Source: Candidatus Schekmanbacteria bacterium (GTDB lineage Bacteria; Schekmanbacteria; GWA2-38-11; J061). From it: a stretch of 7,925 bases of DNA. Shown piece after piece: positions 1-6,537 of the stretch. A program made the position numbers and the translations under genes. The notes beneath the pieces are model-generated. The model saw only the letters and a program-made list of their open reading frames with translations, had not been told where the DNA came from and did no database searches. The stretch lies in NCBI GenBank assembly GCA_003695725.1, contig RFHX01000360.1, positions 1-7,925 on the forward strand, written 5' to 3'. How positions within the stretch are numbered: position 1 is the first letter of the stretch; each line of letters begins with the position of its first letter.

Positions 1-1476
1 ACCTTTATTTGACTTGTTTAGTGAAACATTACTCACCTCTAAATTATCTGCAATATTTTGCTTGACTGCTTTCACTTTCCACTTAACTTTTTTTCCTTTA
101 TATTTCTTCTCACCATTAAAAGTTATTTTTAAAGTTCCAGTTACTGAAGTATCTATTTCAATATAATTTGATCCAAGATATGCAGGAGGATGAGGGAAAG
201 AAGAAGTTGATTTTATGCTTTTCTTTATTGTGCCGGGTGCACTAAAAGAAATGGTTTTTATCTTCGATACATTCTGCCACCTGCTTCCTTCCTCATAATT
301 TTTACCTAAATCAAGGTTTTTAACTGCAAAATCTATGAACCCGTTCTTAAGACTGCTTCCATTATTTTTAAGATAGGAATTGATTGCTTTTATTGCTGAT
401 TTTTTTTTGCAAAGAGTCCAAACATCCTTAAACATATCACTTCCCGTATAGTTTTGGGAAAGATACTTCGCAAAAATAACTGTCCCATACTCATGGAATC
501 CGTTTACTTTTGTGAGATGTATTTCAGGCACTGAAGTCCAAGGAGAATATTGGTCAATCGAGGAAGTGTCAGTCATCATATATGTATAAATATAATCATT
601 CACCTCATCGTAAACTTGGTCCTCCATCCAAACTGCACTTGCCTCCTGCCACCAAACACTTTCATTTCTATCATAGGCAAATTGAATGGCATGAGAAAAT
701 TCGTGGGCAGCAGTCACCTTTTGCGAACCTGTCTCAGCCCCGGCAGGGTCATCATTTTCAGTAGTTGGCATAACATTGTTTACAACGATATAGGGCATAT
801 TGTTTGAAGTATATGTATTTGTGTAGGCAAAAAAGCTGCTGTCAAGGGTAAGTTTGCCGGGCTTAATGTCCCCTGCCGTATTTGCAATATAGATATCGAT
901 GAGCTTATCTGAAGATTTCTTTGGTTTTTTAAGCCCCATTTCATCAATCTCTTTAGTCCAAGCATTCTCGAAATAACTGCTCAGCTTTTCAACAAAATCA
1001 GGATATCCGCTTCCATCGTCATCATCAGGCGGTATTCCAGTGCCAAAAGTAGGGCTATAAGTTTCATCACCCCAAATAATGACAAAGTTATCTGAAACAT
1101 AGGTATTTGATAATCCAAATTCATTGTTGACTTGTTTATATCCCTTCTTCCAGCTTCTATCTGCTGAAATCGGTGATTCCTTGAAGATATAGCCATCAAC
1201 AATAGCGCGCGCAGAGGGACTAAGTTTAGGCAAAGCTTTCATTATTTCAGTCATTATAGGAGTGCCACATTTTTTGGGGCCTCTCTTTCTTTGTATTCTC
1301 AAAGCTGTAAAGGGCGAAGTTTCATATGTTTTATTTTTTCCAATCAGAGTATTCAATTTATCGATGATTTCATTGTCTAATTTTTCTCCAGCAAATGAAT
1401 TATTTGAATTAATAAAGGTAATGACACAAATAAAAGCCAAAAGAACAAAAAGCACAGTGAAATTAATTTTTCTCAT
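1..1476 (-). CDS. Secreted putative zinc metallopeptidase (HEXXH + E), 3' end off the window
   Basis: The frame is open without a stop for 492 codons from ATG 1476 to the left edge, so the C-terminus is missing. Residues 1-29 look like a Sec signal peptide: Arg/Lys start, hydrophobic core 6-22, and likely cleavage after Ser-Phe-Ala at about 29. Residues 258-262 read HEFSH (DNA 691-705), the zinc-binding HEXXH motif. E278 in WWQEASA is the probable third ligand, as in the W..EG.A signature of gluzincin (MA-clan) peptidases. An acidic PPDDDDGSGYPDFVE stretch (149-163) resembles a calcium-binding DGxGxPD loop. Residues after about 400 look beta-rich and may be an accessory domain. The overall plan resembles the MXAN_6640-type putative metalloproteases, recalled from memory and not searched. 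The start is chosen because AGGAAATG lies just upstream, inside the end of the hspR-like gene. It starts 3 nt after that gene's stop, so co-transcription and translational coupling are likely. The substrate is unknown. Confidence 0.85.
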   Translation of the reverse strand, partial: MRKINFTVLFVLLAFICVITFINSNNSFAGEKLDNEIIDKLNTLIGKNKTYETSPFTALRIQRKRGPKKCGTPIMTEIMKALPKLSPSARAIVDGYIFKESPISADRSWKKGYKQVNNEFGLSNTYVSDNFVIIWGDETYSPTFGTGIPPDDDDGSGYPDFVEKLSSYFENAWTKEIDEMGLKKPKKSSDKLIDIYIANTAGDIKPGKLTLDSSFFAYTNTYTSNNMPYIVVNNVMPTTENDDPAGAETGSQKVTAAHEFSHAIQFAYDRNESVWWQEASAVWMEDQVYDEVNDYIYTYMMTDTSSIDQYSPWTSVPEIHLTKVNGFHEYGTVIFAKYLSQNYTGSDMFKDVWTLCKKKSAIKAINSYLKNNGSSLKNGFIDFAVKNLDLGKNYEEGSRWQNVSKIKTISFSAPGTIKKSIKSTSSFPHPPAYLGSNYIEIDTSVTGTLKITFNGEKKYKGKKVKWKVKAVKQNIADNLEVSNVSLNKSNKG

Positions 1477-1479
1477 ATT

Positions 1480-1869
1480 TCATTTCCTTTTCTTTTTTAT
1501 TGGGGCTACATCTCTTCTCTGCACTTTAACAAGAGCGGATGATTGGGTTTCCTGCCATTTTTTTAGTTCTTCAGAAAAATGCTCAAGGAGTGTTTTTAAC
1601 ATATTGTCCATCTCCTTCTGCATCTCCTCTATTCTCTCGCTCATTCGAAGGATGATTTCAACTCCTGCAAGATTTACTCCAAGCTCATGCGTCAATCTTT
1701 GGATAAGCTCTATCTTTTTGATATCTTCTTCAGTATAAACACGAGTATTGCCGGAAGTCCGCTTAGGTTTAACAAGCCCTTCCCTCTCATAAATTCTTAA
1801 AGTTTGCGGATGTATATCGAGCATTTGCGCCACAGCACCAATTGAATAACCTGCCTTCTTTCTTGCCAT
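1480..1869 (-). CDS. hspR: HspR-like MerR-family transcriptional regulator
   Basis: This 129-residue protein has an N-terminal MerR winged helix-turn-helix. YSIGAVAQMLDIHPQTLRIYE (split at residues 8-28) carries the recognition helix, RVY (43-45) the wing, and E47-L74 the second DNA-binding half with the HELGVNLAGVE segment. That last segment and the opening YSIGAVAQML/HPQTLRIYEREGL pattern are typical of HspR, the repressor of dnaK/clpB heat-shock genes. A coiled-coil dimerisation helix follows (about 75-110), then a basic tail ending KKKRK. There is no cysteine, which argues against a thiol metal sensor such as MerR, CueR or ZntR. ATG 1869 is preceded by a GAGGA-type ribosome site about 9 nt away. 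No chaperone gene adjoins it in the window. Instead it heads a unit with a secreted metallopeptidase, so its target may differ from classical HspR. Family call is firm; the exact regulon is not. Confidence 0.85.
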   Translation of the reverse strand: MARKKAGYSIGAVAQMLDIHPQTLRIYEREGLVKPKRTSGNTRVYTEEDIKKIELIQRLTHELGVNLAGVEIILRMSERIEEMQKEMDNMLKTLLEHFSEELKKWQETQSSALVKVQRRDVAPIKKKRK

Positions 1870-1893
1870 AGTTAAAATCCTCGTCTATTCACT

Positions 1894-1928
1894 TTTTTAT
1901 TTTTTATACTTATGATGTCAAGTTTATA
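1894..1928 (-). promoter_or_regulatory. Candidate promoter and operator of the hspR-metallopeptidase unit
   Basis: On the minus strand a perfect -35 hexamer TTGACA (1921-1916) is followed after 16 nt by TAAAAA (1899-1894), a 4/6 match to the -10 consensus. An imperfect inverted repeat overlaps the -35: arms TTTATACTT (1903-1911) and AAGTTTATA (1920-1928), 7 of 9 positions complementary, 8-nt spacer. That placement would suit autorepression by the MerR-type protein encoded downstream. It is not a full HAIR element (CTTGAGT-N7-ACTCAAG): only a CTTGAC-like half-site is present. Regulation by HspR is inferred. Confidence 0.4.
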
Positions 1929-2110
1929 CTTTCCATTGCTTTTCATCAATAACTTTAATCGTAAGAAAAAAACAACTCTTAAATCTATTGATAAATGGAT
2001 TCTTCTTCAAGATAGATAGTAATAAGAATTTTCAGATAGAAACTAATTATTTCTTGTTAGATGAACAGTTCAAAAAGCAATTGAGATATTTCTCTCCTAA
2101 AATTTTCATC
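1929..2110. other. AT-rich divergent intergenic spacer, no gene seen
   Basis: This spacer separates the minus-strand hspR promoter from the plus-strand riboswitch promoter. It is very AT-rich. I see no convincing reading frame with a ribosome site, no RNA fold and no repeat beyond those annotated at its edges. Confidence 0.6.
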
Positions 2111-2140
2111 TTGACAATAATTTTATTTTTAGATTATTGT
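2111..2140 (+). promoter_or_regulatory. Sigma-70-like promoter of the cobalamin-uptake operon
   Basis: A perfect TTGACA (2111-2116) is followed after 18 nt by TATTGT (2135-2140, 4/6 match to TATAAT). Transcription would begin near 2147-2150, immediately before P1 of the riboswitch at 2152. That spacing supports both calls. Confidence 0.65.
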
Positions 2141-2151
2141 ATGAATTTAGT

Positions 2152-2321
2152 TACAGTCAGGTTGCTGTTGAAACAGCCTAAGAGGGAAGATGGTGAAAAG
2201 CCATCGCGGTCCCGCCACTGTAAGCGGTGTTGTAATTCCTATTAAGCCACTTTCTGTCATCTAAGGCAGATGGGAAGGCAAGGAAGTTGAAACCGCAAGC
2301 CAGTAGACCTGCCTGATTGTA
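2152..2321 (+). promoter_or_regulatory. Cobalamin riboswitch aptamer
   Basis: The conserved core is readable in order: GGGAA near 2184-2188; GGTGAAAAGCC (2192-2202) closed by GATGG/CCATC; GCGGTCCCGCCACTG (2206-2220); GCCACT (2246-2251) with GGGAAGGC (2272-2279); and the B12 box AGCCAGTAGACCTGCC (2298-2313). P1 closes exactly: TACAGTCAGG (2152-2161) pairs with CCTGATTGTA (2312-2321), 10 bp with one G-U. A further local stem is GCTGT (2164-2168) with ACAGC (2173-2177). In this class, adenosylcobalamin or related corrinoid stabilises the fold and turns expression off. It sits directly upstream of a BtuB-like receptor gene, as expected. The aptamer call is firm; which corrinoid is preferred cannot be read here. 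Confidence 0.96.
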
Positions 2322-2416
2322 CCTCACAAAGGTTCTTCGAGGATAAAGAACGTGAGGGTAAGAGGGAAGATATATATTAGAAAAAAATTTTCCCCGTCCT
2401 TTATTTCTCGAAGGAC
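2322..2416 (+). promoter_or_regulatory. Riboswitch expression platform: post-P1 hairpin versus antiterminator
   Basis: Right after P1 an extended hairpin can form: CCTCAC (2322-2327) with GTGAGG (2352-2357), then GTTCTT (2332-2337) with AAGAAC (2346-2351), loop 2338-2345. It sits where the P13 hairpin of cobalamin riboswitches is expected. The same bases have a strong alternative partner: GTTCTTCGAGGATAAAG (2332-2348) pairs with CTTTATTTCTCGAAGGAC (2399-2416), giving 17 bp with two G-U pairs and one bulged T (2405). This second fold consumes the loop, part of the 5' arm and six bases of the 3' arm of the downstream terminator, so the two are mutually exclusive. Inference: the ligand-bound form keeps the first hairpin and permits termination; the free form makes the antiterminator and reads through. 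Pairings are counted by eye, with no energies computed. Confidence 0.75.
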
Positions 2417-2429
2417 GGGGATTTTTTTT
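2391..2429 (+). terminator. Riboswitch-controlled intrinsic terminator
   Basis: CCCCGTCCTT (2392-2401) pairs perfectly with AAGGACGGGG (2411-2420) around a 9-nt loop, followed by A and eight T residues (2422-2429). The flanking T2391/A2421 and upstream A-run can extend the stem. It lies only 5 nt before the btuB start codon, so it both blocks transcription and buries the purine-rich sequence available as a ribosome site. Confidence 0.93.
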
Positions 2430-2434
2430 GGAAA

Positions 2435-4468
2435 ATGAAAAGCTATCTAAAAAAACTACTAATTTTTGCCTTTTTCAGTTTGCTGATAACAGCATTAAAA
2501 GCAGAAGGAGGAGAAAAATCTACCAACATAGGTACTATCAAGGTAACTGCAAAGAGAGAAATCAAGCAGGAAGCCATTGTAGAATATCCGACATCATATG
2601 TCACTGTAATCGATGGTAAAAAAATAGAAAAACAGTTTCGCTCTGTGCCTGAAGCCATATCTGATGAGGTTGGGGTTAGAGTAAATAAACTCGGCGGGCT
2701 TGGAAGTTTCAGTACAATATCTATTCGTGGCTCTTCCTCAGACCAAGTAGTCGTTCTTCTCGATGGCATTCCCATAAATGAAGCTCGCGGAGGTGGAGTT
2801 GATATATCAGAAATACCTCTTTTCAATATCGACTCAATCGAAATATATAGAGGAAATTCTCCTTTGAGATTTGGACAATCAGGCATAGGTGGTATTGTCA
2901 ATATAAAAACCCAAATACCTGAAAACGAAAACACTTTTAAAAGCTCATTCAGTTATGGCTCGTTTGAAACTTATCGCTATTCATACTTTGTAACGCATTC
3001 GTTCAAGAAGACCAAACTTTTAATAGGCATCGATTATTCCAAAAGTGATAATGACTTCGACTTTTTTGATGACAACGGCACAATCTTTACTTCTGAAGAT
3101 GACAGATGGACACATAGAAAGAATAACAGATTCAGGTCGCTCAATATTCTTTCTCGGATTGAAAAGGAAATAACTTCTAACTTCAGCATTTCTTTTTACA
3201 ACAACCTCACAAGGACATTCAAAGGAGTACCGGGCATTTCAGCATATCAATCTGAAAAGGCATCGCTTAGAAACCTGATGAATATAAGCCGAATTACTTT
3301 CAAAGCAAATCATTTTCCTCACAAAATGTTTACTCTCAAATTGACTCTTTATAACACCTATGAGGTAAGCAAATTCAAAGATAAACTTGGTGAAATCGGT
3401 ATAGGTTTTCAGGATAACCGCAATGAAACAAACAGTATTGGCGCAAGATTAAACCTTGAAGGAACTCTTTTTGAATATCTCGATACTAATTTTTTAATTG
3501 AAGAAAGATATGAAAGATTCAAGCCGGAAGACAAATTAGCAACATCAAAATCAGGCAACAGCTACAGACGCACATTAACATTGGGCACGGAAGAAAATTT
3601 CAATCTTCTATCAAATCGCTTGATGCTGACTGCAGCAGTTAAGTCAGATATGATAAATGATAAATCTTCGGACAACTCGCCTTTTTTCTTTGCTGATAAA
3701 CTCAGATTCAAAAGGGAATATTCTGAATATACAACATATCAGACAGGATTCAAATTTTCACCTATCTCTTGGATTACAGTCAGGGGAAATGTTGGTAAAT
3801 ATTATCGTATTCCAAGCTTCTTTGAATTATTTGGTGATAGAGGAGGAGTAATAGGCAATCCGAATTTGCTTGCTGAAACCGGGAAAAATCGCGACATCGG
3901 GATAAGAATCGAGAAAATTTTCACAGACAACCCATTTCTTAAAAAGTTTTATCTTGAATCCGTATATTTTGACAATGAAGTAAAAAATTTAATTCTTTTC
4001 ATACAAAATTCACAGCGCACATCGAAGCCCGAAAATATAGGAAAAGCACGCATTAAAGGCGCTGAATTTTCCCTTGGATTGAACCTTACTGACTATATTG
4101 AAGCGTCTGCAAATTACACAAAACTCGATGCACGAGACAAAAGCCGAATACCTGCATACAAATCAAAATTTCTTCCTGGAAGACCAAAAAAAGAATTTAC
4201 CTATAGAGTGCGTATCTTCAACGAATACGGGGAAATTTACTATAACCTCACAAAAATTGAAAAAAATTTCTTGGACAGAGCAAACCTAAAACCAACAAGA
4301 GACAGAGAAATTCACAATATTGGCGCAAGCATCTTTTTCGGCAAGACTTTTACAATCAACTTCGAGGCAAAAAACCTCAATGACAGCAATGTTTCAGATG
4401 TAAATGGATATCCAATACCGGGACAATCTTTTTTCATAACCTTTACAACTTTTTTTGAAGGGAGGTGA
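2435..4468 (+). CDS. btuB: BtuB-like TonB-dependent outer-membrane cobalamin receptor
   Basis: This 677-residue protein is somewhat longer than enteric BtuB. Residues 1-23 form a signal peptide with probable cleavage after Leu-Lys-Ala. A TonB-box-like segment GTIKVTA follows at about 33-39. The plug domain (about 47-160) has the expected signatures: YVTVIDGKKIE, ISIRGSSSDQVVVLLDGIPIN (split across 95-115), IEIYRG (135-140) and SGIGGIVNIKT (149-159). From about 165 onward alternating aromatic/polar strands make the beta-barrel, with a typical mid-barrel YRIPSFFELFGDRGG. The C-terminus ends in aromatic strand residues followed by EGR, a short extension past the usual terminal Phe. Cobalamin specificity comes from context: the gene lies directly behind a cobalamin riboswitch. 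ATG 2435 lacks a well-placed Shine-Dalgarno; the nearest good purine run, GGGGA (2417-2421), is in the terminator stem 13 nt upstream. Other corrinoids such as cobinamide are possible substrates. Confidence 0.92.
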   Translation: MKSYLKKLLIFAFFSLLITALKAEGGEKSTNIGTIKVTAKREIKQEAIVEYPTSYVTVIDGKKIEKQFRSVPEAISDEVGVRVNKLGGLGSFSTISIRGSSSDQVVVLLDGIPINEARGGGVDISEIPLFNIDSIEIYRGNSPLRFGQSGIGGIVNIKTQIPENENTFKSSFSYGSFETYRYSYFVTHSFKKTKLLIGIDYSKSDNDFDFFDDNGTIFTSEDDRWTHRKNNRFRSLNILSRIEKEITSNFSISFYNNLTRTFKGVPGISAYQSEKASLRNLMNISRITFKANHFPHKMFTLKLTLYNTYEVSKFKDKLGEIGIGFQDNRNETNSIGARLNLEGTLFEYLDTNFLIEERYERFKPEDKLATSKSGNSYRRTLTLGTEENFNLLSNRLMLTAAVKSDMINDKSSDNSPFFFADKLRFKREYSEYTTYQTGFKFSPISWITVRGNVGKYYRIPSFFELFGDRGGVIGNPNLLAETGKNRDIGIRIEKIFTDNPFLKKFYLESVYFDNEVKNLILFIQNSQRTSKPENIGKARIKGAEFSLGLNLTDYIEASANYTKLDARDKSRIPAYKSKFLPGRPKKEFTYRVRIFNEYGEIYYNLTKIEKNFLDRANLKPTRDREIHNIGASIFFGKTFTINFEAKNLNDSNVSDVNGYPIPGQSFFITFTTFFEGR

Positions 4469-4561
4469 AGCTTTGATGTAATGTGAAGGATTTTCAACTA
4501 TAAGAGTTTTGAATTGAGAAAATAATGAAATCAATTTCAACCAATGAGAAGGAGGTTTTAA
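4461..4561 (+). other. btuB/propeller junction: start-stop codons and a strong ribosome site
   Basis: GGAGGTG (4461-4467) overlaps the btuB stop. Eight nt later come ATG-TAA (4476-4481) and then, overlapping it, ATG-TGA (4481-4486), two minimal start-stop pairs behind a good Shine-Dalgarno. A weak stem (TTGAATTG 4509-4516 with CAATTTCAA 4532-4540, one bulge) follows without a T-run, so it is not a terminator. AAGGAGGT (4549-4556), 5 nt before ATG 4562, is a near-perfect ribosome site that fixes the next start. No promoter is evident, consistent with continued operon transcription. Confidence 0.5.
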
Positions 4562-5668
4562 ATGAATCCTATGAAGTCAAAATTATCTCTCAAAAACTTA
4601 AGCTTTGTTGTGATGCCGTTTTTTTTCCTCTTTGTTCTGATGACACTGGCAAATGCGAAATCGAGGGTCGGATATGTGCTTAACTCCGATTATTCAAGCG
4701 GTTCAACTATAAGCACAATCAAATACAATGGGAAAAAGACAAAGGCACAAGTAAATCAGGACATCTTGAGCGAGCTTCATTCAGATTCAATAATAAGAAA
4801 ATTTAAAAACTATATCTTTGTAATTGCAAGATATCAGGGCGACAATGTAATTGTGCTCAAAAAGAATGACTTAACGAATCCTTTAAAACAATACTCATTC
4901 ACCGACGGCACAAATCCGCAGGATATGGTTTTCAAAAACAAAAAAACTGCTTATGTAAGCGGCCTTGGCTCAAATGATATTCTTGTTATCAATCCATTGA
5001 CAGGCAAAGTAAAGAAAAAAATTGATTTGTCTGATTATGCTGATTCCGATGGCCTTGTTGAAGCTGCATCCATGATAAAAATAGGAAAACTTCTATTTGT
5101 CTCCCTTCAGCGACTTAACAACCTTAACTACTTTTCGGCATCGAATGATAGTATGATTGCAGTAATCAATATCAAGACAAACAAATTAGTCGATACAATC
5201 ACTCTTGCCGGAAGAAATCCAAGCAGCATGGTTTATTGCAAAAAGAATAAAAAGATATATGTATCTGATACAGGCACATATGACACAAGTGATTCTTATG
5301 GCGGCATCGAGGTGATAAATCCAAAAACACTTGAATCTGAAGGCATTATTATCACTGACGATTCACTTGGTGGTACACCGGGAAGTATAGCTCTTTACTC
5401 TTTATCAAAGGGATTTATCGTTATAAGCGATTCTTCCATGAATAATTATGTAGTTTCATTCAATGCCAAAAAAGGGAGTGCCGGAAGTCAGCTTTCAGGG
5501 ACAAGCACAGCATATATCCCTAAAATTCTCATTGACGGTAAATTTCTCTACGTCCTTGATAGAGATTCCAACAATCCGGGTATAATTGTATATAATGTCA
5601 AAAATAATAAAAAGGTGTCAGGCCCAAAAAGCACTGGGCAATTGGCGCCTGCAGATTTAATTTTATAG
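4562..5668 (+). CDS. Secreted seven-bladed YncE-like beta-propeller, candidate BtuG-like corrinoid-binding partner
   Basis: This 368-residue protein has a long signal peptide (hydrophobic 13-29, probable cleavage after Ala-Asn-Ala at 32). There is no lipobox cysteine, so it should be periplasmic or released rather than lipid-anchored. The mature part is a run of propeller repeats. Segments at about 73-113, 117-155, 167-213, 217-262, 271-305 and 317-351 each show a turn (GTNPQDMVF, GRNPSSMVY, GTPGSIALY), a strand (AYVSG, LFVSL, IYVSD, LYVLD) and an IxVINPxT-type strand. The N-terminal piece 35-57 and the C-terminal GQLAPADLIL (359-368) would complete a seventh blade by velcro closure. This architecture matches YncE-family proteins. 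BtuG of Bacteroides, a seven-bladed surface propeller that binds cobalamin tightly and partners BtuB, belongs to this broad fold group. The cobalamin role here rests on operon position and fold only; sequence homology to BtuG was not tested. Only one Cys (226) is present. Confidence 0.8.
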   Translation: MNPMKSKLSLKNLSFVVMPFFFLFVLMTLANAKSRVGYVLNSDYSSGSTISTIKYNGKKTKAQVNQDILSELHSDSIIRKFKNYIFVIARYQGDNVIVLKKNDLTNPLKQYSFTDGTNPQDMVFKNKKTAYVSGLGSNDILVINPLTGKVKKKIDLSDYADSDGLVEAASMIKIGKLLFVSLQRLNNLNYFSASNDSMIAVINIKTNKLVDTITLAGRNPSSMVYCKKNKKIYVSDTGTYDTSDSYGGIEVINPKTLESEGIIITDDSLGGTPGSIALYSLSKGFIVISDSSMNNYVVSFNAKKGSAGSQLSGTSTAYIPKILIDGKFLYVLDRDSNNPGIIVYNVKNNKKVSGPKSTGQLAPADLIL

Positions 5669-5700
5669 TAAGATAGTTATCGAAAGAAAGAAGGGGTGGA

Positions 5701-6537
5701 ATGTTTGAAATTGAAAGGAAAAAAGAGAGAAGAGGCATCTTTCTTTTTATATCCCTCCTAATTCATCTTATGATTGCAGTGCTTCTTTTCTCGATGCCTG
5801 TAAAAACAAAGAGTCGGAATGACACAGACTATAGCAGGCATATAATTATTGATTTTGACATTCCTGCCCCTTCATCATTAAAAACACTCTCTTACGGAAA
5901 TAATCAAAAGGGACTCAGCAAAAAATTGATTGCAACAAAAAAAGTTCCATTGAATAATTCAAAGGGGAAAAAAATATCCAAATCAAGTTCTTCCATATCA
6001 GAAAAAGAAAAAGGTAAAAATAAAAGAAGAGAGGACTTGCCTTTAAAATTCACATTGAATGGTAAAAACAAAGATGAATTGATAGGTATTCAAAACATTT
6101 CCTTTTCAAAAGGAAGTTTGATAAAGGGCAATAGTTTTTATGGAACGGCTGCTGATGGGAGAGAAGGTTCGGGTTTCGGCAAAAGTTCTTCCTCAGGAAA
6201 CGGCAATGGCAAAGGCATTTCCTCCAATGGCAACTCCGCCAATCCATATTACTCAACTTATTATGACATCTGTTTAAAGCAAATTGAAAAGAATAAACGA
6301 TATCCTCAAAAAGCTATAATTCGCCAGATTGAAGGCGATGTTGATGTAAATATTGTTTTGAATGAAAATGGTAAATTAATTAGGGCGAATATTTTGAAAT
6401 CATCGGGGTGGGATATGCTTGATGAAGAAGCAATTGAATGCGTTAAAAGGGCATCTCCCTTCCCCAAACCACCAAAAGAACTTCTGTTGAATTCACGACT
6501 TTCACTTACTTTTACAATTATTTTCGAAATTCTCTAA
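5701..6537 (+). CDS. tonB: TonB-family energy-transducing protein
   Basis: This 278-residue protein has a basic cytoplasmic N-terminus (1-12) and one membrane helix (13-32). The helix contains SLLIH, giving S18 and H22 with the spacing of the functionally key Ser16/His20 of E. coli TonB, which contact ExbB/ExbD. The periplasmic linker (33-180) is Lys/Ser-rich and then Gly/Ser/Asn-rich (about 153-180) rather than the classical Pro-Glu/Pro-Lys repeats. The TonB C-terminal domain occupies about 197-278: RYPQKAIIRQIEGDVDV, then VLNENGKLIRANILKSSG, DEEAIECVKRASPFPKPP and a final beta-strand. AAGGGG (5691-5696) sits 4 nt before the ATG. The gap from the propeller stop is 32 nt with no terminator, so it belongs to the same riboswitch-controlled unit. 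It probably energises the BtuB-like receptor. exbB/exbD are absent and must be supplied from elsewhere. Its last 20 bp overlap the convergent AMMECR1 gene. Confidence 0.9.
   Translation: MFEIERKKERRGIFLFISLLIHLMIAVLLFSMPVKTKSRNDTDYSRHIIIDFDIPAPSSLKTLSYGNNQKGLSKKLIATKKVPLNNSKGKKISKSSSSISEKEKGKNKRREDLPLKFTLNGKNKDELIGIQNISFSKGSLIKGNSFYGTAADGREGSGFGKSSSSGNGNGKGISSNGNSANPYYSTYYDICLKQIEKNKRYPQKAIIRQIEGDVDVNIVLNENGKLIRANILKSSGWDMLDEEAIECVKRASPFPKPPKELLLNSRLSLTFTIIFEIL

Noticed and set aside
1262-1738. 158-codon plus-strand reading frame
   Set aside because: It is antisense to the hspR-like gene and the start of the metallopeptidase, both of which have clear family motifs. Its hydrophobic, Ser/Phe-rich product is typical of an antisense shadow.
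1908-1928. HAIR element for HspR
   Set aside because: Only a CTTGAC-like half-site is present; the second ACTCAAG half is missing at the required spacing.
1988-2245. 85-codon plus-strand reading frame
   Set aside because: It runs across the operon promoter and into the conserved riboswitch core, and has no ribosome site. Its codons are explained by the RNA structure.
2443-2934. 163-codon minus-strand reading frame
   Set aside because: It is antisense to the signal peptide and plug of the BtuB-like receptor and shows no recognisable motif.
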